Positions 9,438 through 20,752 of a stretch of DNA of 64,000 bases are shown in pieces. Position 1 is the first letter of the stretch. The number at the start of each line of letters is the position of its first letter. The position numbers and the translations under genes were made by a program. Source of the stretch: an uncultured Alistipes sp. (GTDB taxonomy: Bacteria; Bacteroidota; Bacteroidia; Bacteroidales; Rikenellaceae); contig CAJTIY010000004.1 of NCBI GenBank assembly GCA_910576555.1, positions 124,001-188,000 on the forward strand, read 5' to 3'. The notes under the pieces are model-generated. The model saw nothing but the letters and a program-made list of their open reading frames with translations. It searched no databases and was not told the DNA's origin.

Positions 9438-9660
9438 AGTATATTGCTTTTATTGACTTCGTTTTACGACGGTTTGCACCGCCTCCGGACCCGGGTCCGC
9501 CTTTCGGGCCCCGTCCCTGCCTCGTCCTTTTTTTCGGTTGCGGATGCGACGTCGACCGCTTCCCGCACCCTTCGGTGCGGCACCGACTCCGTGACCCCTA
9601 CGGTCCCCGGAACCTTACCCGACGGAAACGCACCTCGCGGCCTCCGCCCGTTTGCGTCCC

Positions 9661-9851
9661 GCTTCAGCCTCCCGCGACGTCCGTTCCGCTGCCAGCTTCC
9701 ACCCGCGACCGTTGCGCTGCCGGCCGAAAATCCGTACCGCTACAGCCTCCACCCGCGACCGACCTCCGCTGTCTGCTTCCCGCAACGTCCGATCCGCTGT
9801 CTGCTTCCCGCGACGTCCGTTCCGCCGCCGGCCGAAAATCCGACCCGATGC
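9661..9851. repeat. Degenerate tandem repeat in the 577-bp gap between the GT4 and GH133 genes
   Basis: About five imperfect units built on CTTCCCGCGACGTCCG and the phrase CCGGCCGAAAATCCG (present twice). Two adjacent 28-bp units with the core GCTTCCCGCAACGTCCG / GCTTCCCGCGACGTCCG are nearly identical. The rest of 9438-10014 is C-rich and shows no credible gene or strong promoter, so the downstream GT4 gene may depend on read-through. Confidence 0.65.
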
Positions 9852-10014
9852 CCGTTCTTTCCGGACCGCCCCGGACCTTCCGCCCGGCACCCGCCTCCGC
9901 ATCCCGCGAAGGGCCTGCGCACCGCACAGGATCCGCTCCGGCTCCGCACGGAAACCGCGAATGCCACGGACACCGCGAAAACCGCGGATGCCGCCCGAGC
10001 TCCCGGCGTTATCG

Positions 10015-12081
10015 CTACTTCTTCGCCGTTTTGCGGGCTGCGGGCCGTTTCGCCGAGGCAGCGCGCTCGGCGGTGCCCTTCTTCGCGGCCGGCGTCGCGC
10101 AGCGCTTCGCCGAGGCGCTCTTCGCACCCCGCTTGGCGGGCTGCTTGCCGACCGGACGGCGCGCACGGATCATGCGGTCGATCTCCAGCACGGCAGCGAC
10201 GCTCCACGCCTGCGAAATGGCTCCGCGCGCCGCGAAGGGAGGATCCGCATCGTAGAGTTCGGCGATCGAACCGATGCCATAGCTCTGGATCTCCTCCTCG
10301 AAGGCGGCGAGCATCTCCTCGGCCTGCGGCAGGAAGGCATCGCCGTCGATGTCGAAGCGGGCCTGCACGTAGAAGATCAGGAGCCACGGCCACACCGAAC
10401 CGTTCTTGGCGGCGAAGTCGCGCTCGGCGGGCGTACCCTCCTGCGCGCCGCGGTAGAGCGGATGACGCGGCGAGAGCGTGCGCAGCCCGCGCGGCGTGAG
10501 CAGGTGCTGGCGCACCGTGCGGATCGTGTCGATCTGCGTCTCGATATCGATCATCTTGTAGGGCAGGCCGCACGCTACGATCATGTTGGGGCGGATATCC
10601 CGGTCGGCGCCCTCGCCGCCCACGTAGTCGGCCAGATAGCCCTCCGGCAGCCGGAACAGCTCGTTGAACGAAGCCGCCGTGCGGGCCGGCAGCTGCTTCC
10701 AAGCCGCGACGAAGGCCTCGTCGCCGTTCGCCTCGGCCAGCTCCAGCGCATAGCATACAGCATTGTACCAAAGCGCGTTGACCTCGACCTGATAGCCGTT
10801 GCGGGGCGTGACGGGACGGCCGTCGATCATGGAGTTCATCCACGTCAGCGGCTGCTCCTCGGACGAAGCCCACACCAGCCCGTTGTCGTTCAGCACGACA
10901 CGCCCGGCCACGCCGCGGCGGTAGCTTTCGAGCAGCTCCTTCATCGCCGCCCCGTAGCGTCTCCAGATCTCGGCGCCGCCCAGCTCGCGTTCGAGCTGCT
11001 GCAGCGTCCAGAAGAACCAGAGCGGCGCATCGGCGGCCACGGCGGCCGAAGCCGAACCGGTGAACATGCCGTCGCGCATGGCCCGCACCTGCGTGTCGAG
11101 CGCATCGATGCAGTCCTCCTTATGATGCTGCGCGAGGGTGATGCCCGGCAGCGCCACGAAGGTCTGACGGCCCGAGACGCCGTGCCACGGGTAGCCGGCC
11201 ACGACCTCCGTGCGGTCGCCCGGACGGCGGATCAGGAACTGCCGCGCCGAATGCTCCATGCAGCTCAAGAAATCGATCTTGTGCGTACGGCGGGCGATCG
11301 AGGCCGCGAACATCTCCTCGATGGTCTTCGTCGAGCCCATCTCGTCGAGCGACGCCGAGAAGATGACGCTCTCGCCCTTCTTGAGCTCCATTTCGAAATA
11401 TCCCGTCGTCAGCAGGTCCTCGTGTCCCCCGTAACCGCGGGCGAGGTCTTGCTGGTACTCGAAATCGTAATACCAGTCGGGTGCCGGCACGAACTCCGCC
11501 TCGGGCTTGCTGGTCTGCAGGTAGAGCCACGGGAAGGAGTCGTAGAGGCGGCACTTCACGCCGTTGACGGCCGGATAGGAGTGCCCGTCGGCCTGCATGT
11601 TGGCGTGCGTCAGCGCATGCTTGTCGCGGAACGCGAGGAAGGGCCGCAGCCGCAGCCGCGTCTCCGAATGGGCATCAACGAGCGTGTAGCGGATCATCAG
11701 CTGCGTGCGCTTGTGGATCCACAGCATCTCCTTGCGGAGGATGACGCCGCCCACACGGTAGGTGATCGTCGGCGTCGGCGTATACTCGAAGTCGGTGATG
11801 TACTTGTGGCCGCGCGGCTCGTAGACGCCGCGGAAGCGGTGCAACGCCAGATTGAACGACTGGTCGTGCTGGATGACCGTCTCGTCGAGCGACGAGAGCA
11901 GCAGGTAGGTCCGGTCGCTGTCGTCGATCGGAGCCACCATCAGACCGTGGTAGCGGCGGGTATTGCAGCAGACGATCGTCGTACTCATGTATCCGCCGAT
12001 GCGGTCCGTCGCGAGCATCTCGCGCTGGAGCGAGTACTCCAGATTGCCCAGTTCGCGTTTGTCGAAAGTTAGTGCTGACAT
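10015..12081 (-). CDS. Glycogen debranching enzyme, amylo-alpha-1,6-glucosidase (GH133)
   Basis: 688 residues. The N-terminal domain (about 1-270) carries EMLATDRIGGYMSTTIVCCNTRRYHGLMVA, a bacterial/archaeal debranching-enzyme signature (GGY...TRRYHGLL). The C-terminal alpha/alpha barrel has VVAGYPWHGVSGRQTFVALPG, TWMNSMIDGRPVTPRNGYQVEVNALWYN and the closing AISQAWSVAAVLE block typical of amylo-alpha-1,6-glucosidase. The enzyme removes alpha-1,6 branch stubs so that phosphorylase can continue. The last ~45 residues are an unusual Lys/Ala/Arg-rich tail (SAKRPAARKTAKK). It lies directly downstream of the synthase-phosphorylase fusion, matching a complete glycogen cycle. Confidence 0.93.
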   Translation of the reverse strand: MSALTFDKRELGNLEYSLQREMLATDRIGGYMSTTIVCCNTRRYHGLMVAPIDDSDRTYLLLSSLDETVIQHDQSFNLALHRFRGVYEPRGHKYITDFEYTPTPTITYRVGGVILRKEMLWIHKRTQLMIRYTLVDAHSETRLRLRPFLAFRDKHALTHANMQADGHSYPAVNGVKCRLYDSFPWLYLQTSKPEAEFVPAPDWYYDFEYQQDLARGYGGHEDLLTTGYFEMELKKGESVIFSASLDEMGSTKTIEEMFAASIARRTHKIDFLSCMEHSARQFLIRRPGDRTEVVAGYPWHGVSGRQTFVALPGITLAQHHKEDCIDALDTQVRAMRDGMFTGSASAAVAADAPLWFFWTLQQLERELGGAEIWRRYGAAMKELLESYRRGVAGRVVLNDNGLVWASSEEQPLTWMNSMIDGRPVTPRNGYQVEVNALWYNAVCYALELAEANGDEAFVAAWKQLPARTAASFNELFRLPEGYLADYVGGEGADRDIRPNMIVACGLPYKMIDIETQIDTIRTVRQHLLTPRGLRTLSPRHPLYRGAQEGTPAERDFAAKNGSVWPWLLIFYVQARFDIDGDAFLPQAEEMLAAFEEEIQSYGIGSIAELYDADPPFAARGAISQAWSVAAVLEIDRMIRARRPVGKQPAKRGAKSASAKRCATPAAKKGTAERAASAKRPAARKTAKK

Positions 12082-12105
12082 ATTTAAATATGCTGATTGG
12101 TCTTA

Positions 12106-12113
12106 TAAAGATA
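12106..12113 (-). promoter_or_regulatory. Probable promoter of the debranching enzyme gene
   Basis: TATCTTTA on the minus strand (last base off consensus) with a TTG about 22 bases upstream; 25 bases before the ATG at 12081. Confidence 0.4.
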
Positions 12114-12309
12114 TACGATTTTTTTCGAAACTTCGCAAGTTCGGGACCGAAAAATCGTTCTATCCGTTCATTTTATGCCCCGATCGCCCCTTTTGCGACC
12201 CGCAGGCGCCGTTTCCGGACATCCGCCCCGGACGATCCGCACGTGCGGCGGCCCGATCCGGGGCCGGAACCCCCCGTCGCGCGGCGGATCGGGCGGCGCC
12301 CGAAAGCAG

Positions 12310-12333
12310 GCGAGCGGCACGAATGCCGCTCGC
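12310..12333 (-). terminator. Perfect 10-bp hairpin at the end of the fusion gene
   Basis: GCGAGCGGCA (12310-12319), loop CGAA, TGCCGCTCGC (12324-12333). It lies 9 bases past the stop of the fusion gene. There is no strong T run, so it may attenuate rather than terminate. Confidence 0.5.
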
Positions 12334-12341
12334 ACTTGCCG

Positions 12342-15300
12342 TCAGGCCCACTTTACCAGCGCGAAGTCCATCCGGTGGGGCAAATGGGGGTTCTGCGGGA
12401 AGATACGCAGCGCCACATCGTAGGTGCCCGTCTCGCCCGGCGTGTAGTCGAGCGCGTAGGTCACCGTGCCGCCCTCGGCCTTCGTCCGCTCGAGCGCGAT
12501 CGTACGGGTGACGTTGACCGCCTCTCCGCCCACGATCTGCTGGGCGATGACCAGCTCCACGCCGATATCCTCGGGACGCAGCTTGGCGATGTCGAGCTTG
12601 ACCTCGAAGCGGTACTTCTCGCCCACGTATACGGCCTCCCGCTCGATCATCACGCGCTGCACGTCGACCACGCGCACCTGATCCCATGCGGCCGAGACCT
12701 TGCGCTTCCACGCCGCGATCTCGCGCGCCAGCCGGTAGCCGCCCGCGACGATCTCGCGCTTGCGGGCCGCCAGCTTGTTGTAGAAGCGGTCTTCGTAGTC
12801 GATCAGCTGGCGGTTCATCGTGAAGTTCGCGGCGATGTCGGCGACGCACTTCTTCACCGATGCGACCCACGCGTGGGGAATGTTGTCGGCGCCGCGGTCG
12901 TAGTACTTCGGCGCGATCTGCTCCTCGATCGTGTTGTAGATCATCTCGGCGTCGAGTTCGTCCTGATAGTGCTGGTCGGCGAACGTGCGCTCCATCGGGA
13001 GCATCCAGCCGGCGTCCTCCTTGTAGCCTTCGACCCACCAGCCGTCGAGCACCGAGAACTGCATGACGCCGTTCATCACGCACTTCTCGCCCGACGTACC
13101 CGACGCCTCGAGCGGACGGGTCGGCGTGTTGAGCCATACGTCGACACCCTGCACCATGCGGCGCGCGAGCTCCATGTCGTAGTTCTGCAGGAAGATGATC
13201 TTGCCGACGAACTGCGGCATGGCGGCCACCTCGACGATGCGCTTGATCAGATCCTGACCCGGCTTGTCGTTCGGATGGGCCTTGCCGGCGAAGATGAACT
13301 GCACGGGGCGCTCCTTGTTGTTCACGATGGCGGCCAGACGGTCGAGGTTCGTGAAGAGCAGGTAGGCGCGCTTGTAGGTGGCGAAGCGGCGCGCGAAGCC
13401 GATGGTCAGCACCTCGGGCTTGATGCCGTCGATGATCTGGAGCATCTGGCGCGGCGAGTCGAGACGCACCTGCTTGGGATCGCTGTAGCGCTTGCGGATG
13501 TGGCTGACGAGGCGGTTCTTGAGCTTCATGCGCTCCGACCAGAGCTCCTCGTCGGGAATATGGTGCACCTTCTGCCATGCCGGGATGTCGTAGACGTGGC
13601 CCTCGAAGCCGTCGGCGAAGTAGCGGGCGTAGAGGCGGCGCAGCGAGGTGGCGATCCACGTCGGGAAGTGCACGCCGTTGGTCACGTAGCCGATGTGGAG
13701 CTCGTTCTTGAAGTATCCCGGCCACATGTTGCCCAGAATCTCCTTCGACACCTCGCCGTGGAGCCACGACACGCCGTTGACCTCCTGCGAGAGGTTGCAG
13801 GCCAGCACCGACATCGAGAACTTCTCGTTCGGGTCGTTGGGGTTGGTCTTGCCGAGGTTGATGTACTGCTCCCACGTGATGCCCAGCACGTCGGGGTAGT
13901 GCGACATGTACTGGCGGATCATCGACTCGGGGAAGGCGTCGTGACCGGCCGGCACGGGCGTGTGGGTCGTGAAGAGCGACGAGGAGCGGATCACCTCCAG
14001 CGCCTCCGAGAAGGAGAGCTTCTTGTGGTTGACCAGCTCGCGGATGCGCTCCACGCCGATGAAAGCCGCATGGCCCTCGTTGCAGTGGTAGACATCGTTC
14101 TTGATGCCCAGCTTGCGCAGCGCGCGGATACCGCCGATGCCGAGCAGGATCTCCTGCTTGAGGCGGTTCTCCCAGTCGCCGCCGTAGAGGTAGTGGGTGA
14201 TCCGACGGTCCTCCTCGAGGTTGGCCTCGAAGTCGGCGTCGAGCAGGTAGAGGTCCGTGCGGCCCACCTGACACTTCCATACGCGCGCCGAGAGCGTGCG
14301 GCCCGGGAAGGCGATGGTCACCGTCACCCAGTTGCCGGCTTCGTCGCGCACGGGCGAGATCGGGAGCTTGAAGAAGTTCTGCGCCTCGTAGGTCGCCTCC
14401 TGCGCGCCCTGCGCCGAGAGCTTCTGCGTGAAGTAGCCGTAGCGGTAGAGCAGACCCACGGCCGTCATCGGCACGTTCTTGTCCGACGCCTCCTTGAGGT
14501 AGTCGCCGGCCAGAATGCCCAGACCGCCCGAGTAGATCTTCAGCGACGAGTGCAGGCCGTACTCCATCGAGAAGTAGGTGACCGACGTGCTCGCGGGATC
14601 GGGCTTTTCGGTCATGTAGTCGCGGAACTGCGCGTAGACGGCGTCGAGGCGGCCGAGGAAGGCGGCGTCCTGCTCCAGCTCGCGCGTGCGCTCCACGCTC
14701 AGCTTGTCAAGGAAGGCGATCGGATTGCGGTCGCAGGCGGCCCACAGCGCCGGGTCGATCTCCTCGAACAGGTCGCGGGCGCCGGGGTTCCAGCACCACC
14801 AGAGGTTGCGCGACAGCTCCTCGAGGGCATGCAGCCGCTTGGGAAGGGTCTTGTCGACCATCATGCGGTTCCAGTTGGGCTTCTCGGCGAAGAGCTGCTG
14901 GCGCACGAAGTTGATCTGCTCGGTGTTCGCGCCGCCGTCGTCGAGCGCCGTGCGGCCGGCCCGCGCGTCCGAAGCCTCGATCGCCTCGGCATAAGCCGCC
15001 TCGTAGGCTGCGAAGAGGTGCTCCCACAGCGCCGTTTCGGAGAGTTCGTAGGCCGAGGCGCGGGCCGCGGCGAGCCGGTCCTCGTCGAGGCGGCCGAAGC
15101 GCAGCAGCGCATCGGCGATCTTCGCGGCGACCTCCGAGTCGTTGTAGTCGTCGCGGCGGATCACCTCCACGCCCGCATGCGCGGGCTGCTTCTCGACCCA
15201 GAGGCCGAAGCCGGCCAGCGTCGTGGTGATCGTCGGCACGGAGAAGGCCACCGACTCGAGCGGCGTGTAGCCCCACGGCTCGTAGTAGGAGGGGTAGACC

Positions 15301-16592
15301 GTGACGTCCATGCCCACCAGCAGTTCGTAGTAGTCCTTGTTGAAGATGCCGTCGTTGCGGTTCAGGTAGGTCGGCACGAAGATCACCTTGACCTTCGAGT
15401 CGGCCGTGGTGAGGATCGAACCGTTGAGCGCGCCCACGATCGGGTCGCTGTCCCGGTGCTCGAGCAGATGGGTCGAGAAGCGGTACTGCCCCTCGTCGAT
15501 GGGCTTCGACGGATCGGCCAGATGGGCCTGCAGGTCGACGCGCGGACCGCGGTTGCCGGCCGGCACGGTGATGTAGGCGAGCACCTCGCGGTCGAGGCGG
15601 TCCGAGGCGGCGAGGCGCTTGAGCGACTCGATGAAGACGTCGAGCCCCTTGTTGCGGAACTCGTAGCGGCCGCTCGTGCCGACGATCAGCGGATCGGATG
15701 CGAACTTGCGGCCGAGGCAGGCCTCCGCCACGGCGATCATCGAGCGGCGCGCCTCCGTGCGCTTGGCGTCGAACTCAGCGCCCGTCCACACGATGTCGTT
15801 CTCGAAGCCGTTGGGGGTCACGCCGTCCGGTTCGCGTCCGAGCAGATACTTGCACTCGTTGGCCGTGATGTCGCTCACCGAGAGGAACCCGTCGAGGTTG
15901 GCCGCCGCCTGCTTCTCGATCGAGTGCTTGGCCACGACGTTGAAGCGGCGGGCCAGCTCGTCGGCGTTGAATTTCGTCAGGTCGTTGTAGAGCGGCAGCC
16001 CGTTGCCGGCGATGCAGCGGCCCATGACCGTGGCGTGGGTGGTGAACACCGTGGCCACATAGGGCGCATGCTTGCGCAGGTAGAGCCCGCCGGCCGCCGT
16101 CATCCACTCGTGGAAGTGGGCCACGGCCTTCTCCGTCGCACTGCAGAAGCAGTCGACGTAGGAGGCGATCACCTGTCCGGCCGCATAGCCGAAGAGCACC
16201 GGCTCGATGTAGTCCCACTGGCCCGAGATCGAGTCGACACGGTAATCCTCCCACAGACGCTTCAGGATCTCGTCCTTGCGGGGAATCAGCGACGAGAAGT
16301 CGATCAGCAGGGCGATCGGGCCGCCCTCGACCTTCCAGCGGCCCGCACGCACGCGCACCCCCTCGTTATAGAGGCTCTGCCGCCACCCCTTCAGCAGCGC
16401 GGCGTCCTCCTCGAACTCGGGATTCACCCCCTCGTGCTGCAGATCGGGACCGATCAGGATGTAGCGGTCGCCGAATTTGCGCGTTACGGTCTGCGCCTTC
16501 GTGGCGACGACGGTGTGGATGCCGCCCACTTTGTTGCACACCTCCCAACTGACTTCGAACAGAAAGTCGGGAGTAAGTTTCTGGTTACTCAT
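12342..16592 (-). CDS. Glycogen synthase (GT3-type) - alpha-glucan phosphorylase (GT35) fusion protein
   Basis: 1416 residues forming two complete enzymes in one chain. Residues ~5-570 are a glycogen synthase: FEVSWEVCNKVGGIHTVV near the start, and YPSYYEPWGYTPLESVAF with the donor-binding E-x-W-G-x-x-P-x-E pattern of eukaryotic-like GT3. Residues ~580-1416 are a short-form phosphorylase: RLHALEELSRNLWWCWNP opens the domain, HCNEGHAAF lies in the active-site region, and EASGTSGEKCVMNG holds the pyridoxal-phosphate lysine (Lys1170), followed by DGWWVEG. The synthase extends alpha-1,4 chains from a nucleotide-glucose; the phosphorylase releases glucose-1-phosphate. The ATG at 16592 follows the promoter at 16639-16646. 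Fused proteins of this kind occur in gut Bacteroidales, to my knowledge usually annotated only as phosphorylase. Confidence 0.93.
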   Translation of the reverse strand: MSNQKLTPDFLFEVSWEVCNKVGGIHTVVATKAQTVTRKFGDRYILIGPDLQHEGVNPEFEEDAALLKGWRQSLYNEGVRVRAGRWKVEGGPIALLIDFSSLIPRKDEILKRLWEDYRVDSISGQWDYIEPVLFGYAAGQVIASYVDCFCSATEKAVAHFHEWMTAAGGLYLRKHAPYVATVFTTHATVMGRCIAGNGLPLYNDLTKFNADELARRFNVVAKHSIEKQAAANLDGFLSVSDITANECKYLLGREPDGVTPNGFENDIVWTGAEFDAKRTEARRSMIAVAEACLGRKFASDPLIVGTSGRYEFRNKGLDVFIESLKRLAASDRLDREVLAYITVPAGNRGPRVDLQAHLADPSKPIDEGQYRFSTHLLEHRDSDPIVGALNGSILTTADSKVKVIFVPTYLNRNDGIFNKDYYELLVGMDVTVYPSYYEPWGYTPLESVAFSVPTITTTLAGFGLWVEKQPAHAGVEVIRRDDYNDSEVAAKIADALLRFGRLDEDRLAAARASAYELSETALWEHLFAAYEAAYAEAIEASDARAGRTALDDGGANTEQINFVRQQLFAEKPNWNRMMVDKTLPKRLHALEELSRNLWWCWNPGARDLFEEIDPALWAACDRNPIAFLDKLSVERTRELEQDAAFLGRLDAVYAQFRDYMTEKPDPASTSVTYFSMEYGLHSSLKIYSGGLGILAGDYLKEASDKNVPMTAVGLLYRYGYFTQKLSAQGAQEATYEAQNFFKLPISPVRDEAGNWVTVTIAFPGRTLSARVWKCQVGRTDLYLLDADFEANLEEDRRITHYLYGGDWENRLKQEILLGIGGIRALRKLGIKNDVYHCNEGHAAFIGVERIRELVNHKKLSFSEALEVIRSSSLFTTHTPVPAGHDAFPESMIRQYMSHYPDVLGITWEQYINLGKTNPNDPNEKFSMSVLACNLSQEVNGVSWLHGEVSKEILGNMWPGYFKNELHIGYVTNGVHFPTWIATSLRRLYARYFADGFEGHVYDIPAWQKVHHIPDEELWSERMKLKNRLVSHIRKRYSDPKQVRLDSPRQMLQIIDGIKPEVLTIGFARRFATYKRAYLLFTNLDRLAAIVNNKERPVQFIFAGKAHPNDKPGQDLIKRIVEVAAMPQFVGKIIFLQNYDMELARRMVQGVDVWLNTPTRPLEASGTSGEKCVMNGVMQFSVLDGWWVEGYKEDAGWMLPMERTFADQHYQDELDAEMIYNTIEEQIAPKYYDRGADNIPHAWVASVKKCVADIAANFTMNRQLIDYEDRFYNKLAARKREIVAGGYRLAREIAAWKRKVSAAWDQVRVVDVQRVMIEREAVYVGEKYRFEVKLDIAKLRPEDIGVELVIAQQIVGGEAVNVTRTIALERTKAEGGTVTYALDYTPGETGTYDVALRIFPQNPHLPHRMDFALVKWA

Positions 16593-16638
16593 ATCGGATT
16601 GTCGGTTTATAATTTGCGGAAAGTCACTCAACGGCCGC

Positions 16639-16646
16639 AAAGATAG
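16639..16646 (-). promoter_or_regulatory. Promoter of the synthase-phosphorylase fusion gene
   Basis: TATCTTTG on the minus strand, 46 bases upstream of the ATG at 16592, in a locally AT-rich stretch. Confidence 0.6.
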
Positions 16647-16704
16647 CACTTATATTTATCATTACCAATCGGAACGGATATTACTAAAAAAATTTAAGAA
16701 TAAC

Positions 16705-17853
16705 TTAACATTTCTCGCCTTCACTTTCTTGCCTGTCCGGTTCCGGCTCGAAAAGGGCCCCGATCGCCGCGTCGGAGAGCAGGAAGCGCTCCGCGGGAAC
16801 GAAAAGGCGGCCGCCGTCGCGGCGCAGCACGCCCGCACGGAGCATCGGCTCGCCGTCGCTGAGGATGCGCGCCGCCCGCGCCGCGCCGAAACGGGCCTCC
16901 GCCTCCCCGAGGTCGATCCCTTCGGCCGTACGCAGCCGCGTGAGGAGGTACTCGTTGAACCGGTCGCGCTCCGAGAGCCGCTCGGACCCGCCCGCCGCAC
17001 CGTCGACGTAGGCCGCGACCGAGGCGACGTTCCACTGCCGCGCCGCGCCGTCGAACGAATGGGCCGCAGGACCTATGCCGAGGTACTTCGCCCCCTGCCA
17101 GTAGGAGGCGTTGTGGCGCGCCCGGAAACCCGGCCGCGCGAAGTTCGACACCTCGTAGTGCTCGAAGCCGCCCTGCACGAGGGCGTCGTGCACCGTCCGG
17201 AACTCCCGCTCGCTCGTCTCCTCGTCGACGGGCCGCATGCGGCCGCGCGCGACCATGCGGCCGAACGCCGTATCCGGCTCCACCGTCAAATGATATGCCG
17301 AAACATGCTGTACGTCCGATCCGAGCGTCGCATCGAGCGAACGGCGGAGCGCATCCCCGCCGAACCCCGGCACGCCGAAGATCAGGTCGACGGCGATGTT
17401 GTCGAAGCCCGCACGCTGCGCCGCACGGATCGCCGCCGCGGCCTGTCCGGCCGTATGGCGCCGGTTCATCAGCCGCAGACAGTCGTCGTCGAACGACTGC
17501 ACGCCGATCGAAAGCCGGTCGATGCCCGCGGCGCGCAGCGCGGCGAGGTACTCCTCCGTCAGATCGTCGGGATTGGCCTCGAGCGTCGTCTCCTCCGCCC
17601 CCGTGCAGTCGAACAGCCCGGCGGCATGCGTCAGAAGCCCCTCCACGGCGGCCGCGGGCAGCAGCGAGGGGGTTCCGCCACCGAAATAGCGGGTGCGCAC
17701 CGCCTCGCCGCCCAGATAGTCGCGACGGGCCTCCAGTTCGCGGTGGAGCGCCGCCACGAGGGCATCCATGCGCCCCAGCTCGGCGCTCTTGTAAAAATCG
17801 CAGTAGGCGCAGATACGCTTGCAGAAAGGTATGTGAAAATAGATTCCGGCCAT
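16705..17853 (-). CDS. hemW: Radical SAM family heme chaperone HemW
   Basis: 382 residues. MAGIYFHIPFCKRICAYCDF carries the radical SAM cluster cysteines (Cys11, Cys15, Cys18) in the CxxxCxxC spacing; RYFGGGTPSLL and TLEANPDDLTEEYLAALRAAGIDRLSIGVQSF follow, with NIAVDLIFGVPG, the family blocks. The C-terminal part has the short winged-helix region of HemW. The ~380-residue length and absence of the N-terminal extension of coproporphyrinogen dehydrogenase (HemN) favour HemW, which binds and transfers heme, over HemN. The ATG at 17853 is 3' of the promoter, leaving a leader of roughly 115 bases; the frame is open further up but would start before the promoter. Confidence 0.9.
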   Translation of the reverse strand: MAGIYFHIPFCKRICAYCDFYKSAELGRMDALVAALHRELEARRDYLGGEAVRTRYFGGGTPSLLPAAAVEGLLTHAAGLFDCTGAEETTLEANPDDLTEEYLAALRAAGIDRLSIGVQSFDDDCLRLMNRRHTAGQAAAAIRAAQRAGFDNIAVDLIFGVPGFGGDALRRSLDATLGSDVQHVSAYHLTVEPDTAFGRMVARGRMRPVDEETSEREFRTVHDALVQGGFEHYEVSNFARPGFRARHNASYWQGAKYLGIGPAAHSFDGAARQWNVASVAAYVDGAAGGSERLSERDRFNEYLLTRLRTAEGIDLGEAEARFGAARAARILSDGEPMLRAGVLRRDGGRLFVPAERFLLSDAAIGALFEPEPDRQESEGEKC

Positions 17854-17976
17854 CGTCGTTCGGTTGCGCGAAGCGCTCTTCCGCTCCGCCCGGCCGCCCC
17901 GCGGCCACTCGATATCCGCCCCGCTCCGGGCGGCGGGAGCCGGCAACGCACAAGCCCGGCCGAAACTCCCGTCTAT

Positions 17977-17984
17977 CAAAGATA
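17977..17984 (-). promoter_or_regulatory. Promoter of hemW
   Basis: TATCTTTG on the minus strand. The ~115-base leader to the hemW start is longer than usual here and shows no obvious riboswitch. Confidence 0.5.
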
Positions 17985-18700
17985 AGCATAATTTTCCGAA
18001 TCGCCGCATCCCCCGCGCCTCTTTTCACCCGCCGCCATCCGCCCGCCGCACGCATATCCCGCTTCCGGCACTCCCGACCCTCCCCGCGACATACCCCCCT
18101 CCTGCCGCCTCGCCTCCGACACACCCTCCGTCGCTACCGCCACCCACAACCTCGCGCTGCGAGGCTCCTCCCGCCGCGTCCACACATCGGCCCCGATCCC
18201 GCCTCTCCCCGCAAGATACCTTGCCGCCTCACGCTCCACCACACAGTCCCATTCCGGTGCCCCGACCCAATCCCTCTCCCGCACAGCCTCCGTCGTATTC
18301 TCGCATCCGCCCCACAGCTCCATCGCCTACAACCGTCGACCCAGCCCCTCGCCCGCAAGGCCCCCAACGTCCGCACCTCCCTTCACCGCCCGACCCCATC
18401 ACCGCCTCCCCTCGCCACACCTGCTGCACCGCCCCATCGTCCCGCCTCCGACACACCCTCCGCCGCTACCCACAACCTCCCGCCGTCACCCGACCCATCA
18501 CTGCCTCCCCGCCGCAGAGCCGCCCCACGAATCCGTCCCACCCGACGAAAACCGCGCCCGACGCCCGCCCCGCGCCGTACAACCGATACGCCCGCGAGCC
18601 GCCCGACGCCCCCGCCGTCTCCCGGCCGGAACCCCTCGAATCCCGCCCGCGGCGGAACGCACGAAAAAATTCCGCATCAGAATTGTTAGTTTTTTCACAA
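17985..18700. other. 700-bp gene-free C-rich region with dispersed direct repeats
   Basis: No credible gene on either strand. The plus strand is overwhelmingly C and A/T with little G. A direct repeat beginning GCCTCCGACACACCCTCCG occurs at 18112-18153 and again at 18444-18479; both end in CACAACCTC. Shorter words (CCGCCTC, CCCGCA) recur throughout. Confidence 0.55.
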
Positions 18701-18715
18701 ATCTGAAAGTTTTTC

Positions 18716-18723
18716 TATCTTTG
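18716..18723 (+). promoter_or_regulatory. Promoter of pckA
   Basis: TATCTTTG in an AT-rich patch immediately after the C-rich region; leader of about 115 bases to the ATG at 18845. Confidence 0.6.
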
Positions 18724-18844
18724 TGCCGTCGGAATCCGCAACGACGCTGCGGCGCCGGCGTTAGGTTAGCGGCGGGTCCCGCCTCGGAGCGGGCCCGGAC
18801 GACACATCCGGAATTCGATGTTTTAATTCTAAATACGATTTGTT

Positions 18845-20449
<1,605 letters not shown>

Positions 20450-20495
20450 TCGCACACGATCGCGGCGGCGCATCCGCCGTCCGATCTTTCAGCAG

Positions 20496-20530
20496 AAAAA
20501 GGGCTGTCCGAACATTCGGACAGCCCTTTT
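20496..20530. terminator. Strong terminator after pckA
   Basis: AAAAAGGGCTGTCCGA paired with TCGGACAGCCCTTTT around a short loop. A near-identical stem occurs at 50897-50935. Confidence 0.85.
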
Positions 20531-20752
20531 CGCGTTGCAGCGCCGCCACCGGAGCGATCGCCGCACCCCCGCCGCTCTTCGGTCGTCACCTTTGGCAGAA
20601 TACGTCGCGCAGAATACTTCCCGCAGAAAACCGCCCGCAGAGAAAACCTCGCACAAAAGCCCGCGCACGAAAAACCTTCGCGACCGGGCCGGCACCCCAC
20701 ACGCGGCTCCGCAGCTGCGGTACAACCGGGAGCAAGTCGACCGCCGCCCCAC

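Noticed and set aside
12072..16646. 1524-codon plus-strand open frame antisense to the synthase-phosphorylase fusion
   Set aside because: Arg/His/Val-rich translation with no family motifs; a GC-frame shadow of the real minus-strand gene. The same applies to many other long antisense frames in the window.
17976..18323. Minus-strand open frame in the hemW upstream gap
   Set aside because: Gly/Arg/Glu-rich reading of C-rich repeats, lies partly across the hemW promoter, no homology.
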